Shown here: positions 54,285 through 64,000 of the stretch, piece by piece | How positions within the stretch are numbered: the first letter of the stretch is position 1 | How the letters are laid out: each line of letters starts with the position of its first letter | Source of the DNA: Lentisphaera profundi | GTDB taxonomy: Bacteria > Verrucomicrobiota > Lentisphaeria > Lentisphaerales > Lentisphaeraceae | Assembly (NCBI RefSeq): GCF_028728065.1 | Contig: NZ_CP117812.1 | Location: 434,001-498,000, forward strand | Direction: 5' to 3' | Length of the DNA stretch: 64,000 nucleotides | Notes under the pieces: generated by a model | Databases searched by the model: none | The model's input: the letters and a program-made list of their open reading frames with translations, nothing else | What the model was told of the DNA's origin: nothing | Translations under genes and position numbers: made by a program

Positions 54285-57002
54285 ATGAATAAACTATTTA
54301 ATTTGGCAACGGCATTGCTTTTGACTTGTCTATGGACTCGTGAAAGCTTTGCCGCAAAAGCAGATGCGTCCTTGAATTTAACAGAAGCAAGAAAATTTGG
54401 GCGCGCAAAATCTAATTTGCTGCATACAAAAACTGAAAAGAAATCCGCTGAAGTAGGCGAGCCCAAAGCGAACCTAGCAGATTTCGAAAAGGAAATAGGG
54501 CCGATCCTAAAAGCCAATTGCATAGATTGTCACGGTCCCAAAAAAGCAAAGGGTCGTTTTCGCGTTGATACTTTAGACGCCAATTTATTAAAGGGTAAAG
54601 ATATCAATGATTGGTTGGAAGTCTTTGATGTTTTGACGAATGAAGAAATGCCACCTGAGGATGAGCCCGATTATCACTTAGCGGATAAAGAGCGTAGCCG
54701 CGTGGTTGAATGGCTCGGGGAAGAAATGAATAAGGCCTCACAAGTTCAACGCCATGAACAGCCCCATAGTTCCTTTCGTCGGATGACAAAAAATGAATAT
54801 AATTATGCTTTGCAAGATCTGCTTGGAGAAGCCTTTAGCTTTGCCGAGGATTTACCCACGGAGACGATTTCGGAAGATGGCTTTACGAATAGTTCTGAAC
54901 ATTTAACAATGAGTGCCATGCAATTTCAGGCCTATCGTGAATTGGGACTTAAAGCTTTGCAGAAAGTGATAGTGAAAGGCGAGCGGCCAGCAGTGATTAC
55001 TTATCAAATTCCGATGCAAAGAATGCTGGACTTATCGGCAAAAAACTTATCGGGAAGACTCAAAAAAAAGCGTAGCCAAAAAATTGAAAAACTCAAGAAA
55101 GAGGGCAAGGAAAAAGAAGCCAAAGACTTAATGCAGCAAGAGCTTGTTGGTATAGATGACAAGAATATTGGTGATAAACGCGGAGTGCATCTCATTGATT
55201 TGGAAACGGGCAAGGGTTGGGCCTCTAGTTATAATTATGCAAAAGCTCGTTGGGCCTTAAGACCAGATGAGGTGCAAAGCCCGACGCCAAAAGTATCGCA
55301 ATTACGAGCCGTGATCCCCAATGGTCATTCAATGAAACTTGACCTCGGGAATTTTCTCGCAGATAAAGGCGACATGCGAGTGCGTATTCGTACAGGAAAA
55401 AGAGAGTTGATAGCAAACAAATACTCGAGTCTACAGCTCATTTTTGGCGGGCAAACAAGTAATAATGCGAGTTTCGAGAAATTGGCGACTGAAGAAAATT
55501 TACTCATCGAGGCATCAGCAGAAAGTCCGCAGTTTGTGCAGTTTGATATCCCTTTGAGTGAAATGCCACGTAACCCCTTTCGCAAGAGCTCAGAGTTGGG
55601 AGGTACGCCCACGCCATCGGAAGTCCTCACACTCAAGCATGTCAGTAATGGAGCACCACCAATAGAGATTGATTATATCGAAATTAGTTCTCCCGTTTAT
55701 GAGCAGTGGCCCCCGAAATCCCATGCGAGTATTTTTATTGAGAGTAAGAATAAAAAGAATGAGCCGAAATATGCACGAGAAATTCTAGCGAAATTTACGG
55801 GCCGTGCCTGGCGACGTCCGATCCAAGATCAGGATCTCGATCCGCTCATTGTCTTGTTTAATCAGTACCGTCCGCAATTTGATAATTTTGATGATGCTAT
55901 GCTCGAAGTCTTAGCTACGGTTCTCGCATCTCCTGAGTTTTTATATATTACTAGCGAAAACTCCAAGTTAGCCTCAGCACAAGAAACAAGCCTAAGTGAT
56001 TTAGCCTTGGCCTCGCGTCTTTCTTATTTTCTGTGGTCAAGTATTCCAGATGCGGAATTACTCACTTTGGCGAAAAGTGGTCAATTGAGTCAGCCAAAAA
56101 TACTAGAAGCTCAAATTGAACGCATGTTAAATGACCCACGTGCACAGCGCTTTTCAAAAGTTTTTGTGGAAGAATGGTTAGGCTTAGAAGCCCTCAAGCA
56201 TATCAATTTAGATAAAAAATTGTTCAGTTCCTTTAATGAAGATTTCAGAAAAGATATGCTGCTTGAGCCCGTGGCCTATTTCAATCAAGTATTGAAAGAA
56301 AATAAGAGCATTATGGATTTTATTCATTCTGATTTTATCGTGGTTAACGAACGCTTGGCAAAGCATTATGGAATTACAGAAGTGTATGGTGAGGCCTTTC
56401 GTAAAGTTCAGGTCAAGGATAGCAGCCACCGCGGTGGAATCCTGAGTTCATCAGGGCTTTTGACGATGAATTCTGATGGCAAAGATTCGCATCCCTTGAA
56501 ACGTGGTATTTGGCTCTTGGAGAATATTTTACATGATCCACCACCACCGGCACCACCCAATGTACCCGAAGTGGACCTGACGGATCCTGAGATTTTAAAA
56601 ATGACTTTGAAAGAGCGTATTGAGGATCACCGCAATCAAGCGGCTTGTCGTTCTTGTCATGCAAAAATTGATCCCTGGGGCATCGCCTTTGAGAATTATG
56701 ATGCCATGGGAGCTTTTCGAAACACAGTGAAAAATAAGCCCGTGGATGCGACTTCAGAACTTTTTAATAAACAAGAGTTATCGGGGATTGAAGGTTTGAA
56801 GCGTTATTTACTTGTGGATCGTCAGGATCAGTTTACCCGAGCGATGATTCATAAAATGACTTCTTATGCCTTAGGTAGGCCGATGTCCTTCAGTGATCGC
56901 GCTGATATTGATGAAATGGCAGTAGAATTCAGGAAACAGGGCGATGGACTCAGAGATTTAATTGCCCTCATTATTAATAGTGAACTCTTCCACAAAAACT
57001 AG
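54285..57002 (+). CDS. DUF1592-family cytochrome (DUF1587/1592/1588/1585)
   Basis: The 905-residue protein is the PVC-type multidomain cytochrome: signal peptide (LATALLLTCLWTRESFA), an N-terminal CxxCH (ANCIDCHGPKKAKGRFRVD), DUF1587 at about 165 (FRRMTKNEYNYALQDLLG), DUF1592 (LASRLSYFLWSSIPDAELL), DUF1588 (RGGILSSSGLLTMNSDGKDS, then PPPPAPPNVP) and DUF1585 at the end. A second CxxCH is in CRSCHAKIDPWG. Its function is not known, but it pairs with DUF1552, whose gene follows after 14 nt. Confidence 0.93.
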   Translation: MNKLFNLATALLLTCLWTRESFAAKADASLNLTEARKFGRAKSNLLHTKTEKKSAEVGEPKANLADFEKEIGPILKANCIDCHGPKKAKGRFRVDTLDANLLKGKDINDWLEVFDVLTNEEMPPEDEPDYHLADKERSRVVEWLGEEMNKASQVQRHEQPHSSFRRMTKNEYNYALQDLLGEAFSFAEDLPTETISEDGFTNSSEHLTMSAMQFQAYRELGLKALQKVIVKGERPAVITYQIPMQRMLDLSAKNLSGRLKKKRSQKIEKLKKEGKEKEAKDLMQQELVGIDDKNIGDKRGVHLIDLETGKGWASSYNYAKARWALRPDEVQSPTPKVSQLRAVIPNGHSMKLDLGNFLADKGDMRVRIRTGKRELIANKYSSLQLIFGGQTSNNASFEKLATEENLLIEASAESPQFVQFDIPLSEMPRNPFRKSSELGGTPTPSEVLTLKHVSNGAPPIEIDYIEISSPVYEQWPPKSHASIFIESKNKKNEPKYAREILAKFTGRAWRRPIQDQDLDPLIVLFNQYRPQFDNFDDAMLEVLATVLASPEFLYITSENSKLASAQETSLSDLALASRLSYFLWSSIPDAELLTLAKSGQLSQPKILEAQIERMLNDPRAQRFSKVFVEEWLGLEALKHINLDKKLFSSFNEDFRKDMLLEPVAYFNQVLKENKSIMDFIHSDFIVVNERLAKHYGITEVYGEAFRKVQVKDSSHRGGILSSSGLLTMNSDGKDSHPLKRGIWLLENILHDPPPPAPPNVPEVDLTDPEILKMTLKERIEDHRNQAACRSCHAKIDPWGIAFENYDAMGAFRNTVKNKPVDATSELFNKQELSGIEGLKRYLLVDRQDQFTRAMIHKMTSYALGRPMSFSDRADIDEMAVEFRKQGDGLRDLIALIINSELFHKN

Positions 57003-57016
57003 AATCGGAGACCTTT

Positions 57017-58414
57017 ATGAGCACAAAAAATTATTCATTAAATCGCAGAACGTTTATTCACGGTACAGGCATGGCTTTAGCCATGCCTTGGTTCGAAACT
57101 TTTGCGGCAAAAGCTAGTCCTTTAAATGAAGCACCCAAGCGCTTTGTAAGTATTTATCATCCTGATGGAGTGGGCTTGCCACTGAAGGCCGATCCAGCTT
57201 GGAAAGATTGGGCTTGGTTTCCTGAGGGCGGAGAAAAGGATTTTCGCCTGACTAAAGTTCTTGATGTGCTGGAGCCTCTGCGCAATGAAATTAGTATTTA
57301 CTCGGGGCTTTCACATCCTTCAGCCAGAACCGTGCATGGCCACTCAAATGCGGATCAGTACTTGACCGCTGCACCCGTGGGTGGCTTTGGGCCCTACAAA
57401 AACTCAATTTCGATTGATCAAGTTTACGCCAATTTCATAGGCGAAAAAACCCGTCATAGCTCTTTGGTGATGTCGACGAATGGTGGCACCGGTGCACCCC
57501 GTGGTGCGCAAACGCAATCTTTTAATCAGCAGGGACGAGCCATTCCAGCGATGAATAAGCCGAAGCAAATTTTTGATACGCTCTTTGTGACTCAAGGAAA
57601 AGATGCGCGCGATAAATTGGCGCGCAGTAAAAGTTCCCTTGATTACCTTATTGCGAGCACACGTTCACTGAAGGGGAAACTTTCCAAGCATGATCAGCAA
57701 ACTTTACAGCAGTATCTTGATTCAGTACGTGATACAGAAGTGAAATTGACAAAAGCGCAGAAATGGATTGATACCGCGGTGCCAAGCGTTGATGCGGGGC
57801 ATTTAAATCTTGATGTTGAGCCAAAAGATCCTCGTCTTTATTTACAAACTATGTACGAATTGATTTACCTCGCTTTTTTATCTGATTCGACGCGTGTGGC
57901 AACCTATCAAATGGGCCGTGAAAATGGCGAAGGTATTCATGATTTATTAGCTCAGGCAGTGGGTTTTAATGGTTCACATAATTTGACTCACTCGGTGAAA
58001 AGTCCCGGTGGCTGGAAAAATCTTGGGACCTATAATCGTTTTCAAGCCGAAGAGTTTGGTCGCTTCGTGCAGAAATTGAAGGATACCCCCGAGGCAACTG
58101 GCGAGGGCAATATGCTCGATAATACCTTTGCGATGCAGGGTTCAGCTTCGAGTAGTTTTCACTTATCGCGTAATTATCCAATTATTTCTGCTGGTGGCAA
58201 AAACCTCGGTTTTAAAAATGGCCGTTACCTCAAATTTGGTACTGGCAATGAAGATAACCAAGCAGGTGCAGGACAAACTTCAGATGCAACTTTCCGGGGT
58301 GAGTCAAAAGTTACTGAGGAGCCTTTGGCCCATTTGTTTGTCAATGTATTACAAAGACTCGGAGTAGAAACCGATGAATTTGCGGGCTACAAAGGTGGCT
58401 TGAGCAAGGTTTAA
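57017..58414 (+). CDS. DUF1552-family protein with Tat signal
   Basis: The 465-residue protein has a Tat signal (NRRTFIHGTGMALAMPWF), then FVSIYHPDGVGLPLKADP, IYSGLSHPSARTVHGHSNAD and a C-terminal LAHLFVNVLQRLGVETDEFA. DUF1552 is a sulfatase/alkaline-phosphatase-like fold member encoded next to DUF1592 cytochromes in PVC and Myxococcota. Substrate unknown. Confidence 0.93.
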   Translation: MSTKNYSLNRRTFIHGTGMALAMPWFETFAAKASPLNEAPKRFVSIYHPDGVGLPLKADPAWKDWAWFPEGGEKDFRLTKVLDVLEPLRNEISIYSGLSHPSARTVHGHSNADQYLTAAPVGGFGPYKNSISIDQVYANFIGEKTRHSSLVMSTNGGTGAPRGAQTQSFNQQGRAIPAMNKPKQIFDTLFVTQGKDARDKLARSKSSLDYLIASTRSLKGKLSKHDQQTLQQYLDSVRDTEVKLTKAQKWIDTAVPSVDAGHLNLDVEPKDPRLYLQTMYELIYLAFLSDSTRVATYQMGRENGEGIHDLLAQAVGFNGSHNLTHSVKSPGGWKNLGTYNRFQAEEFGRFVQKLKDTPEATGEGNMLDNTFAMQGSASSSFHLSRNYPIISAGGKNLGFKNGRYLKFGTGNEDNQAGAGQTSDATFRGESKVTEEPLAHLFVNVLQRLGVETDEFAGYKGGLSKV

Positions 58415-58628
58415 CTTAAGAGTGTTTGCGAAGCTAGTCCCCATGCACTTATGCCGCAGAAAAAGCCCCAAGACGATTCTCAAAAAGCGCAAGCTGAAAT
58501 AGGGGTTGGCGGCAGAAGCCTTGGGATTCGTAAAGCCCAAGGAGGCAAACAAGCCCAGTGAAAGGAACAGTCGTTTAGGTAAAGAATTGAGAGCAAATCC
58601 ACTCTCAAGTTTTCGAACTCAGTCGTTT

Positions 58629-59321
58629 TTACTTTCCAGTGTCCCACATGCTGTCTAAAGCGTCACCTCCACTAGGCATTGTTCCATCACTTCGTACTCG
58701 AGTCGCCGAGTAAGTTAGTTTTTTGACACTACCATCGGCCATTAAGTAATTAGCACCAAATAAACCATCATGAGGAATAAGGTAATTAACATAGCTACCT
58801 GCAGGGACTGCAGCTAGACCTCTAGATCCCATGAGGTTGACTGCATCTGATACTTCGGCCATCATTAAAGTATTAGATGGCGAATTGATATCTCCCATAT
58901 TCAGTGAATCAAGATTTTGGGCAATACCTGGGGCCCAACTTTTATCTAACCTATACTCTGAGGGAGTATAAGTTCTAGTATGACTTCTTTGAAGCTCATC
59001 ACTAGGGCATGCATATATCGCTGAATTGTAAGCATTCGGGACAGCCGCGGCGCTTTTTTGTGCATAAGACATATTTCGACCATCGTAGGCGGAGACACTA
59101 TCATCCCAAGAGATATGATTAGCCCAGTCAGTGAGGGGGAAATAATTGTCGTTGTCATCTCCATACATATAAATCATCGTGCCGATCTGTTTCATGTTGC
59201 TTTTGCAAACGGCCATTCTTGATTTTTCTCTGGCTTTACCTAGGGCGGGTAACATCAAGGAAGCTAAGATGCCAATAATGGCAATGACGACTAAGAGTTC
59301 AATAAGAGTGAATTTTTTCAT
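58629..59321 (-). CDS. Type II secretion-like pseudopilin, copy 5
   Basis: The 230-residue protein starts [20 protein letters not shown] with [20 protein letters not shown], has [18 protein letters not shown], and ends [20 protein letters not shown]. Lys at -1. It lies between the DUF1552 gene and the second sulfatase, convergent with the former. Confidence 0.89.
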   Translation of the reverse strand: MKKFTLIELLVVIAIIGILASLMLPALGKAREKSRMAVCKSNMKQIGTMIYMYGDDNDNYFPLTDWANHISWDDSVSAYDGRNMSYAQKSAAAVPNAYNSAIYACPSDELQRSHTRTYTPSEYRLDKSWAPGIAQNLDSLNMGDINSPSNTLMMAEVSDAVNLMGSRGLAAVPAGSYVNYLIPHDGLFGANYLMADGSVKKLTYSATRVRSDGTMPSGGDALDSMWDTGK

Positions 59322-59565
59322 ATACGATCCTTTTTATACCTATGCCCATTGCGGGGTAAATTTAGGTCTAGTTTTATCAATGAATGACGACTACTTAAAG
59401 ATAATAAACCCGCATAATTCCCCGATTTAACAGGAGATTCAAAAAAAAGTAATAATAATTATTTCGTCTTAGGGAAGCTGACTTAATGGCTCCTAGATTG
59501 GGACTTATCTTGATCTCTTTAATTTATACTAATGTTTGCCTTCGCGCGTAAACGCAAGGCTTTAC

Positions 59566-60965
59566 TTATTTTTTGTTATTGAGTGGGATATGTGCTTCTT
59601 TCATGTATCCCTCTAATTTGGAAAGTAATTCAGGGTATTGCTTGGCGAGGTTCTTGCTTTCGCCGAGGTCATTTTTCAGATTGTAGAGTTCCATGTGCTT
59701 AAAAGAGCCAGTTTTTTTGTCTTTGACTTGAACCGCTTTCCAATCGCCACAACGTAGGGAGCGTTTTGTGAATGAGCGAGAGCGCATACCCGCTTCGATA
59801 AATTCATGATAAAGGTATTTGTGCTCTTGCTGTTTTCCTTTAGCGAGAAGCGTGGGCAAAAGAGAAATTCCATCGGATTGTTGGGGAATAGCTTGTCCAG
59901 TAATTTCTGCCATAGTGGGCAGAATATCCCAAAAGGCACTAATATGGGCACTTTTGCTTCCCTTAGCGATTTTTTCAGGCCAACGCACCATAAAGGGGGT
60001 GCGGATGCCCCCTTCATAGAGATCGCGCTTGATGCCGCGAAGGGGGCCATTGGAATTCCAGAAGTCCGGTTTATGTCCACCTTCACGATGCGCACCATTA
60101 TCACTAGAAAACATGATGATCGTATTTTTATCGATGCCCAATTCATCGAGCATAGCGAATAGCGCACCAATTTGATTATCGAAGTTTTCCATCATCCCCG
60201 CAAAACCAGCGACGGGATTTTGTACGGGCGGGCAGGGCTCGCCTTTAGGAGCGCCATACTTTGCGATGACGTGGTCAAATTGTGGATAGACTTTGCGCCA
60301 CTTTTCGTGCATCGCCGGTGGTGCATGCATCGCTGCATGAGGGATGGCGGTGGGGATGTAGCAAAAAAGGGTGTTTTGGATTCGGCATTTTCTTTAATGA
60401 AATCTAAGGCATCCTGCATAATAAGATCGTGAATATAAGTACCCTTTTTCAAAGGAACTTCTACGCCATCTCTTACGATGCTCGTCGGGTAGTAGGTATG
60501 GGCGACACCTTGATTTTTCCAGCCAGAAAAATGATCAAAACCATGGCTGAGAGGATTTGTATTTCCCTTCAAATTTGTATGACCCAGTCCCCATTTTCCG
60601 TAGGCACCCGTTGCGTAACCCGCATTTTTGAATAAGCGTGGAAGAGTAATCATTTCGGGATTGAGAGCAAAATTATTTTCACCTCCATTGCCACGACAAT
60701 GCACATGCCCGGGATGTTGGCCGGTCATGAGAACCGCGCGGGAAGGTGAGCAGACAGTATTACCGGAGTAGTGGTCGCTAAACTGCATACCCTCAGTCGC
60801 AATACTATCAATATGGGGAGTTTTGAGTTTTTCTTGACCATAGCAAGCGAGGTCACCATAGCCAAGATCATCCGCCAAAATATAGATCACGTTGGGTTTA
60901 TCGGCCGCTAGGGCTTGGCAAGCGAGAGCGAGTAAAGAGAGTGTGATGGAAAGAGTTTTTTTCAT
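59566..60965 (-). pseudogene. Secreted sulfatase, split by a one-base frameshift
   Basis: The first frame (60965-60192) has a signal peptide, metal-binding ADDLGYGD, the formylglycine site C72-S-P-S-R (NTVCSPSRAVLMTGQ) and GAYGKWGLGH. The second frame (60330-59566) carries MHAPPAMHEKWRKVYPQFDH, MFSSDNGAHREGGH, TPFMVRWPEKIAKGSK and the C-terminal subdomain. One more T in the T6 run (minus strand; plus 60363-60368) would give PFFCYIPTAIPHAAMHAPPA and a single enzyme of about 466 residues. Everything else is intact. It would hydrolyse sulfate esters of glycans. Confidence 0.86.
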
Positions 60966-61191
60966 ATCTGACTCTTTAGTTTAGCAGTGTTTTTTTTGAT
61001 TTTAAGTGGGGAGAACTTCGGGTTGAGTTGAGTTGGAACGGGGCAATTTAGCTCCGCACGCCATTTTTTTAGCATGTTGATTTTCCGGTTTAAAATTTTT
61101 GATCAAAAGTGGAGTAGGAAGACCAGTAAAATTTCAATGAATTTCTTACGAGGTCTATATGTTAAACCCTCATAAAATCAATATGTAACAC

Positions 61192-61965
61192 TTAATCGCT
61201 TCTTTGGGAATCCCACATGGTGTTAAGGGTGGGGGCATCGTAAGATGGAAGTGTCGCAGCAAACTTCATGAATTCAACATGGCCATCGACAAAAAGATAA
61301 TTCGATGAATTTTCGTGTCCAAGCCATCCGGCTTCCTGACGCTCAAGAGTAATAAACAAAGGCGCAACGCCGCCGTATTTTTTATTGCCGAGTTTATTAC
61401 CTTCATCGTGACATTCTAGAAAACTAATGACTTGGGATGGCTTCGTGACACCTTCAATTCTGCGAGAATTAAAATTTTTTCGATAAGACACATCACCTTT
61501 GGCCATTTCACCGGAAACCCCCCTGAGAAAAGGCCACACCGTCCCTTCTGCGTTAGTTGCCAAAAAATTCATAGCATAAGATCTATTAATACCTGAGCCT
61601 GTAGTTTGCGCCATACTAGGGCAACGATAGATGGCCCCCGAGTTCTCTGCTACATCATTTGTGGTCAGAGTGGCCAGTAATTTTTGGGCATTACTTAGGT
61701 TGCGGCCATCATAATCACTCAAAAAATCATCCCATGAAATATTCTGAGATGGTCCATTGTTCCATTCATAAGCTCCTCCTGGCATGTACCCTTCATAATC
61801 ATCCGTATACATAAAGACTGTTGTGCCAATCTGTTTCAAATTAGATTTACAGGTCGCTGATTTTGCTTTTCCCCTAGCACTTGATAGGCTGGGGAGGAGA
61901 AGGCTTGCAAGAATGCCGATAATGGCAATAACGACTAAGAGTTCAATAAGAGTAAATTTTTTCAT
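61192..61965 (-). CDS. Type II secretion-like pseudopilin, copy 6
   Basis: The 257-residue protein starts [20 protein letters not shown] with [38 protein letters not shown], and ends [19 protein letters not shown]. Lys at -1. It lies upstream of the split sulfatase gene on the same strand, 226 nt away. Confidence 0.89.
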   Translation of the reverse strand: MKKFTLIELLVVIAIIGILASLLLPSLSSARGKAKSATCKSNLKQIGTTVFMYTDDYEGYMPGGAYEWNNGPSQNISWDDFLSDYDGRNLSNAQKLLATLTTNDVAENSGAIYRCPSMAQTTGSGINRSYAMNFLATNAEGTVWPFLRGVSGEMAKGDVSYRKNFNSRRIEGVTKPSQVISFLECHDEGNKLGNKKYGGVAPLFITLERQEAGWLGHENSSNYLFVDGHVEFMKFAATLPSYDAPTLNTMWDSQRSD

Positions 61966-62271
61966 TGGAGTCCATTCATATATATAAAGATTGCTTTCAG
62001 TACCAGGAAATAATGTATACTAAACCCCACTGATTATTATTTGTTAGAGAAAAATAGCAATATTTCTGTAAAATATGAATATCTTTAAGCTTTCACGACC
62101 CAGTAAAGTGGATGAAATATATAGCGCTTTCTCCTGTAAATGATAAATTGATACTTGAGATTATAATCTCTTGAATATTTGACAGATGTTTGAAGAAGAT
62201 TTTTTTTGCGTGTTACAAATACAATATTTAAGGGTTTAGTAAGGTAATATTAAAAAATCAAAGGATGAAAA
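61966..62271. other. Upstream region of the putative glycosidase lipoprotein
   Basis: A 306-nt AT-rich divergent promoter region. AAAGG lies 7-8 nt before the lipoprotein start at 62272. No other structure is evident. Confidence 0.5.
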
Positions 62272-63468
62272 ATGAAGTTTATACAAATGACAATTTTTAT
62301 GTGCTTAGGGCTATTTATCAGTTCTTGTCAGACAAATGGAAAACCAGAGCCTTTAATAACGACAAATGGAGTCGTATTTACCCCAAAAGATTTTTATCCA
62401 AAGTTCTCGTGGGAGACGGTACCAACTTACATGATGTTTGCGGATAATGATCGACTCTTGAAAGGCTCTGAAGTGAAGAAGATTTCTGCTGAAACAGGTT
62501 TTATTTGCATTGAAAAAAATCATGGCTTATCAACTTTGGGTGATGCGGTTTTAGGACTGAAGCACGAAGGTCAAGTATTTAAAAAAGAGCAGGAGGGTAC
62601 GGTAGTTTTGGGTTATCTAAACGGAGCCTTGACTTACCCTTTTACGCGTTATACAAAAATGCTTACGCCGGAAAAGATTGAGCAATACCCAGAAATGAAG
62701 GCTTACTTAGTTAAAGATCCTAAAACGGGTGAACTGGCGAGAACGCGTGGTCTCTATGGCTATAATGTGCTCAATCCAGCTACGCGTAAATGGTGGTCAG
62801 ATTCAGCTGCAGATATGGTTCGTGTAAGTGGAGCGGATGGTATATTCATCGATCAAATGCATGGTTTCTCCTGGTTGCACCCAAGCGAAAAACGATCTGA
62901 AGTAGTTGATGGCGTTGCCGATATGATGGCACAATTAAAAGCGAAAATTGGGCCGAATAAAATCCTCTTAGCTAATAATGGAGCTCATATCGAAAAAGTT
63001 TTTGCTGTTTCAGATGCTTTTATGTTTGAGCACTACAAACGCAAGGTGACTCACTCCAAAGAGCAGTTGCTCAGGGATTGGGCGCTGATGGAAAAGATTG
63101 CCGATGCCGGGAAAATTTGTATCTATCGTTTTGGCGCATCGCCTGACAAAGGCTCTCCCTTGGCAGAAGTGAAAAATAAAAGTACCAAACACGATGAATT
63201 CGCAGCGCTCTCGAAGAAGCAGATTGAGCTGTACTTATCGTTTTATCTCATTGGTGCTCAACCCTACTCATATTTTCAATGGAATTGGGGCTGGAACTTA
63301 AGTACCGGTCCCTTAGAACATTACCCAGAACTTCACAAACCCTTAGGAAAACCTTTAGCTAAATATAAACGCACTTACGCAGATAAATGGGAATTCACAC
63401 GTGAGTTTGAGCATGCGAGTGTTTGGGTGGATACGGATAAATACGAAGCCAAGATTACTTGGAAATAG
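62272..63468 (+). CDS. Lipoprotein, putative glycoside hydrolase (GHL-like TIM barrel)
   Basis: The 398-residue protein has a lipobox (LFISSC at 14-19). The body reads as a (beta/alpha)8 barrel: VVLGYLNGALTYPF, LYGYNVLNPATRKWWSDSAA, VSGADGIFIDQMHGFSWL with a likely acidic residue at the strand end, KILLANNGAH, DAFMFEHYKRK and YLSFYLIGAQPYSYFQWNWG. This pattern resembles the hypothetical glycosyl hydrolase family 15 type; the catalytic pair is not assigned. It probably acts on a polysaccharide at the outer membrane. Confidence 0.72.
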   Translation: MKFIQMTIFMCLGLFISSCQTNGKPEPLITTNGVVFTPKDFYPKFSWETVPTYMMFADNDRLLKGSEVKKISAETGFICIEKNHGLSTLGDAVLGLKHEGQVFKKEQEGTVVLGYLNGALTYPFTRYTKMLTPEKIEQYPEMKAYLVKDPKTGELARTRGLYGYNVLNPATRKWWSDSAADMVRVSGADGIFIDQMHGFSWLHPSEKRSEVVDGVADMMAQLKAKIGPNKILLANNGAHIEKVFAVSDAFMFEHYKRKVTHSKEQLLRDWALMEKIADAGKICIYRFGASPDKGSPLAEVKNKSTKHDEFAALSKKQIELYLSFYLIGAQPYSYFQWNWGWNLSTGPLEHYPELHKPLGKPLAKYKRTYADKWEFTREFEHASVWVDTDKYEAKITWK

Positions 63469-63477
63469 ATTATTGAT

Positions 63478-63612
63478 CACGATTACCCACAATAAAGGCT
63501 ATGATGCGACCCATACGAGAAGGACGCTATCCCTCTCGAGCTCTCCCTGTAAGGATTTGCCAATCCTTAACCAGGCGATTAGGGGCATTGCTCCGCTTTA
63601 CAGGTAATCGTG
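63478..63612 (+). mobile_element. Family-alpha MITE-like element, best-preserved ends
   Basis: 135 nt with a perfect 10-bp terminal inverted repeat CACGATTACC/GGTAATCGTG, followed inward by ACAATAAAG and CTTTAC. The core CTCGAGCTCTCCCTGTAAGG, AATCCTTAACCAGGCGATTA is almost identical to the 44.8 kb copy. It sits 9 nt after the glycosidase gene. Confidence 0.8.
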
Positions 63613-63741
63613 TTATTTATTAATAATTGAGTTTTGCTGTTACAAATGAAAATCAGTGGGGTTTAGCCTATTTAATAGTAGAATTTTTAGATCACTTTTT
63701 AGTGACTAAAAGCAATCTTTTTAATATATGATAGGACTCGA

Positions 63742-64000
63742 ATGAAAAAATTCACGTTGATTGAACTCTTGGTAGTGGTCGCCATTATCGGAATACTCGC
63801 TTCTTTGCTGCTGCCAAGTTTAGGCAAAGCAAGAGCAAAAGCCAAGATGGCGGTTTGTAAGAGTAATATGAGGCAGATTAACACATGGATATTCATGTAC
63901 AGTGATGACCATGATGGCTATTACATCGACTATGACTGGGGTAATCAGATTTCATGGGATGATAAGCTTTCAGATTACGATGGTCGTAATATGTCTGATG
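63742..64000 (+). CDS. Type II secretion-like pseudopilin, copy 7 (runs off the right edge)
   Basis: From the ATG at 63742 the reading continues to the window end (86 codons): [56 protein letters not shown]. Lys at -1. It is the only copy on the plus strand and follows the glycosidase gene and a family-alpha element. Confidence 0.88.
   Translation, partial: MKKFTLIELLVVVAIIGILASLLLPSLGKARAKAKMAVCKSNMRQINTWIFMYSDDHDGYYIDYDWGNQISWDDKLSDYDGRNMSD

Overview
The window looks like chromosome from a marine Lentisphaera-type bacterium (phylum Lentisphaerota, PVC superphylum). The evidence is a run of pseudopilins with an N-terminal F-[ST]-LIELLVV segment and a C-terminal DG motif, Planctomycetes/Lentisphaerae-type cytochrome genes (DUF1592, DUF1552 and DUF1549/DUF1501 remnants), formylglycine sulfatases, a PVC-type ECF sigma/FecR pair and a Na+-NQR operon. 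The species is inferred from gene content only.

Layout. (1) 1-1226: FecR-like anti-sigma regulator (cut by the left edge) and its ECF sigma factor. (2) 1377-10523: a lasso-peptide biosynthesis locus, the most interesting part of the window. It has a B2 leader protease, an ABC exporter, a PqqD-like leader-recognition protein (B1), an asparagine-synthetase-like cyclase (C), two HPr-kinase-like proteins, a YkgJ-type cysteine-cluster protein, a frameshifted 2OG-Fe(II) oxygenase, and two short precursor genes read directly from the DNA (5530-5670 and 7719-7877, minus strand). Both precursors have W-x-P-P in the leader, Thr at -2, a core starting Gly-Gly, Glu at core position 9 and a C-terminal Ser. 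They sit among decayed copies of the YkgJ gene, which suggests a duplicated module that partly degraded. (3) 10672-39412: housekeeping genes: hisS, nqrM and nqrABCDEF, slyD, a lactonase-like propeller, monomeric icd and dapB, a TonB-like/prenyltransferase-repeat chimera, parE-parC-membrane protein, an XRE regulator, leuCDB, an Smr protein and a TRAP transporter (dctPQM). (4) 39599-64000: accessory polymer-degradation region with two sulfatases, a sialate O-acetylesterase-like enzyme, a serine hydrolase, a split FAD oxidoreductase, a DUF1592/DUF1552 pair, a putative glycosidase lipoprotein and seven pseudopilins. Repeats and gene relics are scattered through it.

How the genes work together. 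In the lasso locus the expected route is: PqqD-like protein binds the leader, B2 cleaves after the Thr-x site, the cyclase activates Glu9 and closes the Gly1-Glu9 ring, the kinases may phosphorylate the C-terminal Ser (as PadeK/ThcoK do), and the ABC protein exports the product. The Nqr operon supplies a sodium motive force. The TRAP system imports an organic acid. The 39-64 kb enzymes fit growth on sulfated, acylated polysaccharides.

Two repeat families behave like non-autonomous mobile elements. Family alpha (about 130-150 bp, terminal ACGATTA/TAATCGT) has a copy with a 10-bp flanking duplication and another whose empty site survives twice in the same window. Family beta (about 330 bp, terminal CCTAGCTC) is strongly palindromic. 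Four genes carry apparent one-base losses in short homopolymers; these could be real decay, slippage sites or assembly errors.
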